NCBI GenBank assembly: GCA_001692895.1
Contig: KV748181.1
Span: 682,001-746,000 of the forward strand
Direction: 5' to 3'
DNA length: 64,000 bases
Origin: Cenococcum geophilum 1.58
Lineage: Eukaryota; Ascomycota; Dothideomycetes; Gloniales; Gloniaceae
Shown: one piece after another, positions 14,191 to 23,300 of the stretch
Layout: each line of letters opens with the position of its first letter
How positions within the stretch are numbered: the first letter of the stretch is position 1
The notes under the pieces: model-generated
Seen by the model: the letters and a program-made list of their open reading frames with translations, nothing else
Told to the model about the DNA's origin: nothing
Database searches by the model: none
Translations under genes and position numbers: made by a program

Positions 14191-14690
14191 AGTTCCAGCA
14201 AGAACGCATTTAGGCCATCTAGAGTACCTCTTCTACTGTATAGAGCTTTATCTATAGTATATAGCAGAGGAGTAGGCGAGTAAGCTTTACCACGCCAATT
14301 AAGAATGCGGTGCTCCCGTTATATTACCCTAATTATCTTCCACCGTTAAGCCATTTTAGGGGTATCTTAACTATTCTAGCCGCGAGGCAGGAAGGCGTTC
14401 TCGGTATCGTTTTTAGGTAGAGTAGTTCGCTAGCACCTTATAGGATAATTCTTAGTAGTAGAACCTAACTCTATAAGAGCTCTCCGCTTATTTAAATTAT
14501 ATTTAGAGGCCTAGAAAAGTAAGCAGAAGTAAAAGTAATATATAGGGAAGACGCGCCTTTAACCGACACAACTAGCATAGCTTTAAAATCTTCTTTAAAG
14601 GGCCGTTCTTAATAAAGTTAAGGCGGGGCTTATAGATATAGCACTTGCTGCACTTAATTATAGTAGGGTCTGCTATATTTTAATATATAT

Positions 14691-15531
14691 AGTGGTATTA
14701 ATAGAGGTATATTAGGATATTTTAATGTTCATAATATTTTAATATTCGTCACGTGGATTCTGCCATAACTTACCGCGCGCAAGTTTTTTTTAACCAATTA
14801 GAAGCGAGATTTCTAACCAATCAGAAGTTGGCTTGGCGGAAGTTTGAAATCCAGGACCCCCAACCCGAATATATAGACCACTCGTACCTCGGGTCAATAA
14901 TATCACTAATTATAGTACAAAAGAACGCTTCTAATGATGAGGATTTTGTTCCACCGACTCAATATCCTTAACGGCCAAAAGGAGAAGGAAAAAGCCCTTC
15001 CGGAGCCTCATTCGACGACGAGGACGATTTTAGTGATTGCTCGCACGGGCCACCGAATTGAGGCACCCATCGGTGCAAGGGATAAGCCTATCACGAGTCT
15101 TGGCATGGTGTTGACTTACCTTCCTGCCGCATCTATACCTTTCCTTCCTTCCGCGGCCGTGATCACTGGGTTAGGCGTTCATCCGAGCTAAAAAGGATGA
15201 ATTGGTTTTCATGTTGAAAAGCTGAGGCTGCAGCGGAAGGTTTTTGGTCATGGGCTCCGATCGATGCGAGGCTAGAAGTGCAAGTTAGAATAAGTATTAC
15301 GGTAACCAAAGAGGAGTTTCTTGCCATTCTAGTAAGAAGTAGATTTAGAGACGCTAGGCCAGTTATATCCTTTCAGATCCACCATGCGTTATTGCTCAAC
15401 CCAGCATTGATCTCGTCCATGCATTGACATTGTAAATCGAGTTCCAGCCAGACGACATTAGAAACACTCCCTACGCCAAGTCAAGAGAGATGTAGGTAAA
15501 ATAAGACAGCACCGGCTCCAACAAGAACCTT
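14691..15531. other. Boundary and 3'-flanking DNA of MAK16; no gene recognised
   Basis: Composition changes from TA-rich to normal at about 14740. An imperfect direct repeat containing AACCAAT(T/C)AGAAG occurs at about 14796-14830 (two CCAAT-like copies). Open stretches of 72 and 85 codons at 14753-14971 and 14934-15191 look like no known protein. The part nearest 15531 is probably the MAK16 3' UTR and terminator region. Confidence 0.4.
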
Positions 15532-16613
15532 TCAAACATAGGCAACCTCCCGCGCCGAAGGCTCTTTCTCGATTTCGTACTCTATTTCCCGACGCGGTCC
15601 CTTCGCGCCCTTCTTCTTTGGCTTTGGTGGAGGTCCCGCAGGACGTTTCCTTTTAAGATTCCCAAGCACTTTCTTTAGGGCCTCGTTGTCGTCTTCATCC
15701 TCTTCTTCGCTCCCATCACTACCCCCGCTGTCTTCTTCGTCTTCTTCACCACCGGATTCCTCGTCGGGGCTTTCCCCACCCATCCAGTCTTCGAAATCTT
15801 GCAGGTCATCATCCGATTGGCCCTCGACATCACTAACGTACTCGACTTCACCCACACCTTCCTCTCTCTCCCTCTCAAATTCTCCTTCAACCTCCTCTTC
15901 CTCATCTTCAATGCCTTCATCCAGGTCTTCATCCCTCGTACCCTCGCCTCCTCTCTCTAGTCCCTTCAGAACCTTCTTCCACACATTTTCCTCCACATTC
16001 AGCGGTCGATCTCCATAAGCACCGCTCCTCAGCCTATCAATTAGGACCCTCTCAATTGCGCGCTCGACCTTCGCCGCCGCTTCCGCCTTCCTCTCCCTTC
16101 CATCTTCCCTCCTCCGCACCTTCGGCGCCAGACGCGGCACCAACTTTTCACCGAGCCTGTCCTCCTCCTTCGCCAGCCGTCTCGTCCGGATACCAACCTG
16201 CGTGAGACGGGTTAAACGCTGCTTGCACTTGTGCACGAGGAACTTCGGCCAGTATTTTAACTGCCCATCGACCTGTTCGAGGGCTTTTGCGTAGTTGGAC
16301 GACAGCTTGATCCGCTCCCACCACTTGCTGGGCAGGTGTGCGCGCTCGATGGTCTTGATGTAGAGGTACAAGGTGCCGGTTTCCGGGTGGGCACGAATGG
16401 TGGCGTAGCGTGAGTTGGCGAGGGGGCAGGATTGCCGGTTGCAGAAGCCAGTGACATTGTATTCGTTCCGGCAGAACGTCTGGTTTTTTGTGGTTCTGGG
16501 AAACAGCCGTTAGTTTGAGGATGTGAGAAAACAAGTGTGAAAATGCCATACTTGAGCTTGTAGGAGCAAAAGTTATGCCCGACTACATTCCAGACAATCT
16601 CATCGGAGGCCAT
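15532..16613 (-). CDS. MAK16: MAK16, nucleolar 60S ribosome-biogenesis factor (2 exons)
   Basis: Exon 1 is 16613-16552 and exon 2 is 16495-15532. The 55-nt intron starts GTATGG, has an AACTAAC branch site and ends CCCAG; splicing gives 341 aa. The protein begins [20 protein letters not shown] and continues [18 protein letters not shown] and [20 protein letters not shown], near-identical to Mak16 across fungi. Four N-terminal Cys (16, 29, 39, 44) form a probable metal site. Residues ~1-120 match the L28e-like domain and the rest the Mak16 domain, ending in a long Asp/Glu-rich tract and a Lys/Arg-rich nuclear-type tail ([18 protein letters not shown]). Mak16 acts in early pre-60S particles in the nucleolus. 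It is slightly longer than the ~306-aa yeast protein, mostly from the acidic tract. The ATG was chosen because it opens the conserved N-terminus. It shares its upstream region with MSS1. Confidence 0.96.
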
Positions 16614-16844
16614 TGTGAGATTGTCGCTAGCTTGATTCAATCGACGGTCTTGATATTCGTAGCTGATGTCGATTAAATGTGGCGGTCGAATTTGAGTTGA
16701 GAATTATTTTCGCGAAATCTTGGCATCCTCCGGGTCGCGGTGTCAATGTTTTTGCGCGGTCCATTCTCGGCACACCACGTTCCGAACAAAGACGACTCGC
16801 ACTTCATCGCCACCATGTCTCCATAACACTTCATTGCTCTCGGT
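16614..16844. promoter_or_regulatory. Divergent MAK16/MSS1 promoter region
   Basis: Only 231 bp separate the two start codons, so both 5' UTRs and any core promoters must fit here. No convincing TATA box was seen. The pairing joins cytosolic ribosome assembly with mitochondrial tRNA modification, so co-regulation is plausible but inferred. Confidence 0.6.
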
Positions 16845-19085
16845 ATGAGAGTTCTCCTTCGTCCACCAAACCATCTACTACGAATCCCATCTCGTATCAA
16901 CCTCCAAGCTCCTCTCGGGATCGTTCAGTTGGGAATTGGACGCACCGCGGGCACAATCTGCAGCAATGCGTTCACACCGCCTATATCGAGGCTCCTGAGC
17001 CTGCGTGAGAGACGGCTCTATCATTCTGGCATTCCCAATGGAACCCACGGCGAAGATACGACCATCTACGCCCTCTCCACCGCCCCCGGAAGGGCCGCCA
17101 TCGCCGTGATACGCATATCAGGTCCGGCATGCACCCAGGTTCGTTCTCGCACCCACCCACTGCCATATCTCCGAAACCCATACCAACTCAATTCTACCAC
17201 CAGATATACCGATGCCTCTGCCCCTCCAAACCGCTCCCCAAGCCGCGCCACGCGACCCTCCGCCGCCTCTACACCCCGCACCTCCCCCCCCCCACCCTCC
17301 TCGACTCGGGCGCTCTAATCCTGTTCTTCCCTGGCCCCAACACCGTCACCGGCGAGGACGTCCTCGAGCTACACGTCCACGGCGCCAGCCATCGTGCGCG
17401 CCGCCCTGGCCGCCATCCCCACCTGCGCCGCTCCCCTGCCAATCCTCTCCCAACCCCTCCCCCAACCCCCACCCCATCCGCCCCGCCGCCCCCGGCGAAT
17501 TCACCCGCCGCGCCTTCACCAACGCGCGCCTCTCCCTCCCGCAAATCGAAGCCCTGCGCGACAGCCTCACCGCAACCACCGAGCAGCAGCGCCTCCTCTC
17601 CCTACGAACAACCTCCGGCTCCGCCCTGACGGCCCGCTACGAAACCTGGCGCGCCGCGCTCCTCCACGCCCGCGCCGAGCTCGAAGCCCTGCTCGACTTC
17701 GCTGAAGACCAGCACTTGGACGAGTCTCCGCGCTCGCTGTGCGGCTCCGTCGCGGCGCAGGTGGGGCGGCTGAGAGCGGCGATGCGGGCTGTGGCGGTGA
17801 ATGCGGTTAGGGGGGAGTTGCTGAGGGGGGGCATTGGGGTTGCGTTGTTGGGGGCGCCGAATGCGGGGAAGAGTAGCTTGCTGAATCGGATTGTGGGACG
17901 CGAGGCGGCGATTGTGTCGTGTGAGGCGGGGACGACGCGGGATGTGGTTGAGGTGGGGGTGGATCTTGGGGGGTGGTTGGTTAGGGTGGGGGATATGGCT
18001 GGGCTGAGGAGGGCGGGGGTGGTTGGTGGTGGAGGTGGTGCTGCTGCTGGGGAGGGTGTTAGTGGTGGCGATGATGCTGAGAAAGAGGGAGAGAGACAGA
18101 GCGCGGATGCAGTCGGGGCAGTCGAGCAGGAAGGGATCAAGCGCGCGAAGCAGCGAGCGCTGTCATCAGACGTCGTGATCGTCGTGGCCGACGCCAGCGC
18201 GCCCCTCGACCCCGAAGTCACGGTCACAGCAAAGCAATGCGTGGAGCAGGGCATCAACGTCGTCGTTGCTATCAACAAGGCAGATCAACTACCTCACTCC
18301 CCCCCCTCCTCCCTCGCAACCTCCACGCAGCGCTGGCAACGAACCGTCCACTCTGCCCTCGGCGTCCCGCGCGACCGCATCTTCTTCATCTCGTGCAAGG
18401 ACGCCGACGCGCCTGCCGCCGACGCCCAGAACCCCGACCCGGGGCACATCCAAGCTTTCCTGCGCGGCCTGATCGCGACGTTCGAGTCCATGACGGCGGC
18501 GCTGGTTCCTGATCTGCCCGGCGCCGACGCCGACGACGACGTAACCCCTCCCGACCCGTCCGTCTGGCAAGAGTCCCTCGGAGCGACGGAGCGCCAGCGC
18601 GTGCTGCTCGACGAGTGCATCGAGCACCTCGACGCCTTCCTCGCCTGCGTCCACGGAAGCGACGGAACGGCACAACGGCAGGAGCCCAGCGGAGCGGACA
18701 CAGACGGGGCAATGGGCGAAGCGGACGTCGATGTCGTCGTCGCGGCCGAGTCGCTGCGCGCTGCCGCGGAGTGCGTGGCGAGGATCATGGGGCGCGGCGA
18801 CGCCGGCGATGTCGAGGAGGTCCTCGGCGTTGTGTTTGAAAAGTGAGTGGGTTGCTGATGAGTCATTTGCCACACTATACCCATGCCCGTACCCATACCC
18901 ATACCCCCACCCCTCTCGTTCCCTTTGTCGTTTGAGTCAACACCCGTTTGCTTGCGCCGCAGCCGCCTCCTGCGCGGGCTTGGCCGCCCTCAAATCCTTC
19001 CCGTGCCGTTTTGTTTCATGTTTCAGTCTGGGGGGCATTGTACTGATCAAGGATTCGCGAGGACAGGTTTTGCGTGGGGAAGTAA
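16845..19085 (+). CDS. MSS1: MSS1/MnmE-family mitochondrial tRNA-modifying GTPase (3 exons; two apparent frame breaks)
   Basis: Exons: 16845-17138, 17204-18842 and 19067-19085. The family acts with Mto1/GidA to modify U34 of mitochondrial tRNAs. The N-terminus is basic, as a mitochondrial presequence would be. It is followed by the folate-binding domain (DTTIYALSTAPGRAAIAVIR; PGPNTVTGEDVLELHVHG), the helical domain (PGEFTRRAFTNARL) and the G domain: P-loop GAPNAGKSS, GTTRD, DMAG, NKAD. Intron 2 (224 nt, GTGAGT..ACAG) must be removed to gain FCVGK before TAA, the family's catalytic C-terminus. Two odd points: the frame shifts near 17381-17386 and again within 17430-17475, in C-rich sequence with no AG acceptor, so the coding length (1952 nt) is not a multiple of three; and the G3 motif is DMAG, not DTAG, followed by a Gly/Ala/Glu-rich insert of roughly 40 residues. 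Either the assembly has errors or the gene is broken. Family call is very sure; integrity is not. Confidence 0.9.
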
Positions 19086-19789
19086 CGGGGGCCGTTTTCG
19101 ATTTTGTTGGAGTAGGAGATACAGAGAAGGCGCGGAAGGAAAGCAGAAGCAGAAGCAGAAGGAGGAGAAGGAGAGGCAGAAGAAGCAGACAGGCATAGAG
19201 AGAACGGCAGATAGCAACGACAACGATGGCGACAACGCATGAAACGCAGAGTAAGGACGTAAAAATGCAGATTCGAACGCAGTAGATAAAACACAGAATG
19301 CAGAAGGCAATCCCGAATCCCAACCCTATGAGCTCCGTCGCAATGCTCGCTGAAATGAATGACACCCGAACCCAGACCTGAACCCGAACCCGAACCCAAA
19401 GCCAAACCTGAACATGAGCCCGAACGGAAACGCAAACCCAGAAATGAACTGCTCAATGTCACATACCGAACGCGAACAAGAACGCTACACGAAACTGAAA
19501 CGGAAATGCGAAGCGAGTAGTAATACAGAAAACGGAGCGAACGACCTCTTACTCCTCCCCCTACCCTCCCCGCTCCCCTCAGCGTCCCTCGCCTGGGAGG
19601 CCGTCTCGCTGTCGGTGATGGGATATGTATATTTTTTGATGCGCCGTCATATGTACAAGGCAGGGTTGGAAAGGATGCGTGTTATAACAGCATCGTGAGA
19701 TCTGTGCTGGATACCGCTTTCAGCGCGGTTGTGGTTGTAGTGGTGGTGGTGATGGTGAAGTCACGGCTCGGGGTTCGAGGCCGCGCTTT
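19086..19789. other. Tail-to-tail intergenic region, low complexity
   Basis: This region lies between the MSS1 stop and the downstream end of the minus-strand micropeptide locus. It holds purine-rich runs (19130-19200), a degenerate hexamer tract and a GTGGTG tract (19730-19757). Open stretches on both strands (up to 148 codons) are repeats of Leu/Ser or Glu/Arg typical of simple sequence and match no family. Both 3' UTRs probably end here. Confidence 0.5.
19366..19440. repeat. Degenerate AACCCG/AACCTG hexamer tract
   Basis: Successive imperfect 6-mers (GAACCC, GAACCT and variants) run for about 75 bp. It is not an exact telomere repeat (TTAGGG in most ascomycetes); it looks like ordinary degenerate simple sequence. 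Confidence 0.6.
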
Positions 19790-19813
19790 TTAGTTGTATC
19801 CTCCGCGACCCAT
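19790..19813 (-). CDS. Micro-ORF copy 2, heptapeptide MGRGGYN
   Basis: ATG, six sense codons (GGT CGC GGA GGA TAC AAC) and TAA. It encodes exactly the same seven residues as the copy 175 bp upstream, but with different third bases at both Gly-Gly codons and Tyr, and a different stop. The start context ATCACAATGG has A at -3, a good fungal context. No other ATG lies in the 151 nt between the two copies on this strand, and sequence outside the codons is not alike. Downstream ATGs open only very short frames. Codon-level conservation limited to the ORF implies selection on the peptide. I do not know this peptide from any named family; it could also be a pair of regulatory short ORFs on a longer transcript. 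Confidence 0.6.
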   Translation of the reverse strand: MGRGGYN

Positions 19814-19964
19814 TGTGATGGCTAATGGTATCTGGGTGGAGTAGGGCGCCTCTTTGGCTATGTGGGCTTTGTTGGTGCTCGGGTTGGAAAACCGGAGGTG
19901 GATGTGTGTGGGCGAGAACCTAGTGGGAGGTGGTTCGCGGGTTTCAAATGATGTGAGATAGCGT

Positions 19965-19988
19965 CTAGTTATAGCCGCCGCGACCCAT
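19965..19988 (-). CDS. Micro-ORF copy 1, heptapeptide MGRGGYN
   Basis: ATG, six sense codons (GGT CGC GGC GGC TAT AAC) and TAG. It is the first ATG after a leader of 316 nt with no ATG on the minus strand. The start context TTCCTCATGG has a pyrimidine at -3, weaker than that of copy 2, so leaky scanning or reinitiation could allow both to be translated from one mRNA. The 24-nt ORF matches copy 2 at 20 of 24 bases; all four differences are at third positions and leave the peptide unchanged. The function is unknown. Confidence 0.6.
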   Translation of the reverse strand: MGRGGYN

Positions 19989-20338
19989 GAGGAATAATGT
20001 GAGGTTGATTTGACTTGAGATTGAGATTGAGAGGCTTGAAGTGACGACTTGGAAGTCGATTGAGAGTGTAGAAGTTTGGTAGAGAAGTTTGGTTTGAGAT
20101 TTGCAGGAGAGAGTCAGAAAATGGCGAAGGACAGAATCAGAGGACTTGAAGTAGGGAAACGCGGCAGTTTGGACTGTTGCAGGACAAAAAAAAAGCGCGG
20201 AACTACTGAGCGACTGACTCGACTTGACTCAAAGGACTTGAATGTAACAAATAAGAGGAAAAGCGAAGACAAGAATGGAAGAGCTGTACTGGTTGTTGTA
20301 TGATCATGACTCCAGGCCGCAACGCTTACCTTTATATC
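19989..20338 (-). promoter_or_regulatory. Leader and TATA-like promoter of the micropeptide locus
   Basis: On the minus strand a GATATAAA box (20338-20331) is followed by a pyrimidine-rich, CTC/CAA-rich stretch that includes a T9 run near 20190 and TCTCAATCTCAATCTCAAGT near 20010-20030. Such leaders are usual in well-expressed filamentous-fungal genes. There is no ATG from 20304 to 19989. A 34-codon ORF begins at 20307 and would be included only if transcription starts upstream of it. Confidence 0.45.
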
Positions 20339-23300
20339 AGTCTGTCCAGGCGACCGCAACCGCAGGCAGGTCACCCCCTTCGCCAGCCAGCGGCGCCCTA
20401 GCCACTGGGTGGTAAGCCAGGCATCGATAGACGACAAGGCAAGGTGTTCAGTCATAGCGCACGCCCGGATTGTCGTCTTTGGCTCGGGGCCAAGCCTCCC
20501 TCTCAGCAGCGAATCTGCGGCGTGGATTGGCAGATGCGCCGCGTTTGGGATGTTCGCTGGCTGGCCGTTGGCTCAGACAAGCGAAAGAGAAAGATATTAC
20601 CCTCCCATAGCCACGACAGCCACTCCCGCGCTGCGCCGTCAGTGCGCTGAACCCTTGTTCAGCCCTCTTCGCCGGGGCCTTGCAGAGTGCAGGGGAGAGC
20701 TGCGAGGCGCGACTGAGGTGAGCATGAGATGTGGGAAGCTAAATTTTGACCGCGAATAAGGGCGTGCAACCCCATCGCCCGTCTGCACGGCACGCCGACT
20801 TGCACGACATATGGCCAGGGTTTTTCTCGGTGATGCAGCGAACGGGGGATGTCGGTGCCTGGGATGGATGCGATGCGATGCGATGCGATGTTGCTGCACC
20901 TGCGCTGCACTGCATGCCCCACGAGGCGACGGACGGCGAGGGAAAGCAGTGAACAGCGAACGAGCGAGCGAGCGAGAGCATGCCTTCGGAGTAGGGATTG
21001 CCAGTATGTCGCTGAAAACATGCGCAGCACAGTCATAGCCCATCATACAGTATCATCTCGTCCCTTCCACCAAGGATTGATCCCGTTGGAGTGGGAGCGA
21101 TGAGCAATGAGATCTGGGATGCACGTTTGGTGGTGCAACAGCGCGGCCATGGCTGTTTGATCGCCGTATCCAACGCCGCGGGTACAGCCTTCTGCACGGA
21201 TTCGTGACACCGACCGCACTTATTTTGCATACTCTTGCACATTCTTGTTTAGCAAAGAATACGGGCGGACCTTTGATACTATTATTCTACCCTGCGTTTT
21301 TTCCTTGCAAGTGATATAATTGACAAATATGCCTTACGCCATCCCTGTAGCACATGCGCACTTTCATCGCCCTATAGGGATGCATTCTGGGGAACAGACT
21401 CATCCACTCATCGGTTCTGTCATACGTGCATTTGCATTTGCGAAAGCGAAAAGTCCACCATGGACCAGTCGCATTGCGTATCCCGGCTCTCCGAGAACCT
21501 GCCACCCTTAATGTTCGCCTATCCGCAACAACTCATGTGCTGAAGCGGAGGGCGCAGAGCGTTGAGGCCGCCTTCTCTCAGCTGCCTCCGTGTAGTGGAG
21601 TCTGCGCTATGTTCTAGGCATGCACAACTTGGCATCCTCGCCGTACGTGCGTACAAACCACCGTCAAGTATTACTACCGGAGCATACGATTGCCGGGTAC
21701 GTTCTCGTGCTCGGATTTGCTGGTGCGGCTGCCAATACGTGCGATTTCTAGTCCGATTAGTCCAACCCAGCTACGGCGCCCTCCCTTTCCCAGCTGCATT
21801 TTTCGCATAGTGCAAATCAACTCGCTGCGTTGTTCCGTCTCAACCCAGAATTCCCAAAATATCTCTCCCCCCACTCCCCCCCCCCCGTCCTCCGCTTTTC
21901 AAGGTACCCGCGGAAAGCGGAAGCGAGTCCGCCTGTCGGAATTCGTCTGTTGGATCCGCTTCGGGGGTGCTGCGGCCTGCCGTTCGGGTCTGCTCTAAGT
22001 TATCTGGGGCTGGGCTGGGCTGGTGATAAGCTTGGCTGGGCCGTTGGGTCGGCCGCCCTCGTGGCTCTCGTCGCGTAACCAACGAGCAGACTCGCAGGCA
22101 CATTGCGTTTTCCTGTGCGGCCGCGTTCCTAAAGTTGGGGGCCGAGACCTTTGTCCCGGAAGTGTGTGTGTATTTGGAATTAGGCATTTTTTTCTGCAAA
22201 ACGGGCATCCAGCAAGGACTCGTCGTCGAGAAAAACCGCAGGTCAGGAAATGTTGTTTCGTTTCGCCCGTTCGTGCCTCATCGTCGGGCTCAGAAGATCT
22301 CACCCTCTCCACTGGACTCCCACTACACCACCGCAAAATCGTGTGAACCGCTGCAGGTACCCAGCCTGCTGTGCATGGTGGTGCTGCAAAAATAAGCTCC
22401 CCGCGCGCGGCCAGCTGGCATTGGTCGCCGTTTGCGCGGTGGTGTGGCATTGCACGGGCCAGCTCAAACATAGGGCTGACGGAAAGGCTGTGCCAACCCC
22501 AATCTGGAATATGACAAGGGTCTGCGGCCGTTTGAGATAAATTTCACGAGGTCCGACGAGCTGTGATTGGACGGGAGTGGTGGCAATATTATTTCACTAT
22601 TCTTTTTTAGGCAGAGGTTGATTTCAAACAGGCCTCTAGTCTAGATCGGGGTCATTTTGCGTGGCTGGTGATCATTTGCCTCCTGGAATCTCCTGATGGG
22701 GGCTATTTTGGGGCCATTACTCAGGCCGTGCAACAGGTACTGTATTTTTCTGCAGGAGGAGACTGCAGCCAAGCTTGTGATGACTTACCCTCAGCTCTGC
22801 TGACTTACACTGCAATCGATACGGCTGAGGCTCTACGCTTGACCGATAACTAATCTTGCATCTTTACCATCACTCTCGAGCCTCTTTTGTCACACCCCTC
22901 CGTCGCACGAACTGCCTTCCACTCCTTCCGTGACACGACATTTATTGAATCCAGTACATAGCCGATTGTCTCAACGCTGCGGCTCATTGCAGACCGGAGG
23001 TTCCTCGGGAGTTCGTATCGAACGAGGATGAAGGTGCCAAGTGGTAGCAGCATGCTATGACAACCTGTGATATGCCGTGTTCGGCCAGGCCTAGTGCTCT
23101 ATTACGCCGCTTTCAGGCCGCAATTGCGGACCGCTTTGTTAGCATCACGGACAAAAGTGATGAACGATCCTTGTGAGAAACATGGAGTATGATGCCTTGT
23201 GTCGCCGGAGGCTTGGAGTCACGATAAGCGGCGATCCGGGGGTGATACAGTAGGAGTCGGCGGGCTGGAGTCAGCGAGTTGGATGCCCTAGCCCACCACC

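Larger units (their letters stand above)
9660..14690 (-). mobile_element. Helitron rolling-circle transposon, decayed (Rep-helicase on minus strand)
   Basis: The minus strand carries the Helitron protein order. At 13862-13665 is the upstream cysteine-bearing segment (CKACIKD) followed by LTVVEELLITRV, a close match to the family's 'LT.VEEMLIARV' signature; 65 codons remain open there. At about 11950-11200 is the Rep-to-helicase linker (LLLNIPLYKGSR, FPRYKGDPSYLQYPKFC). At about 10950-10550 is the Pif1-type helicase with Walker A (GTGKSHFIT), APTRVAAFNINGRT and LLVGDFH..LPP. Stops are frequent elsewhere, so it is non-functional. Helitron ends (5' TC, 3' CTRR with a hairpin) could not be placed with confidence, so the limits are approximate. 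Confidence 0.8.

Noticed and set aside
13972-14283. 103-codon plus-strand Lys-Gly-Ala/Cys repeat protein
   Set aside because: It is the antisense reading of the 15-bp repeat in the minus-strand Helitron.
15675-16018. Ser-rich (plus) and Lys/Arg-rich (minus) frames over MAK16
   Set aside because: They are off-frame readings of the acidic tract of MAK16.
17212-18846. One long plus-strand reading frame (544 codons) as the whole MSS1 protein
   Set aside because: Its first ~85 codons are a Pro/Arg/His-rich off-frame reading of the folate domain, and its last codon falls just before a splice donor. The true gene starts at 16845 and ends at 19085.
17066-18902. Many long open stretches antisense to MSS1
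   Set aside because: They are shadows of a GC-rich gene: codon-position mirror frames full of Arg/Ala/Gly/Pro with no known motif.
18937-19365. 142-codon minus-strand frame with a long Leu run, membrane-like
   Set aside because: The Leu run is the complement of a purine-rich simple repeat, and the frame overlaps the MSS1 last exon antisense.
19366-19440. Interstitial telomere repeat
   Set aside because: Units are degenerate AACCCG/AACCTG, not exact TTAGGG/CCCTAA copies.
19770-19782. GGTTCGAGGCC resembling a tRNA B box
   Set aside because: No A box, acceptor stem or anticodon arm could be placed upstream at tRNA spacing.
22850-23053. 67-codon minus-strand ORF with an ATG
   Set aside because: Length is within chance for this composition, with no motif, splice partners or promoter evident.
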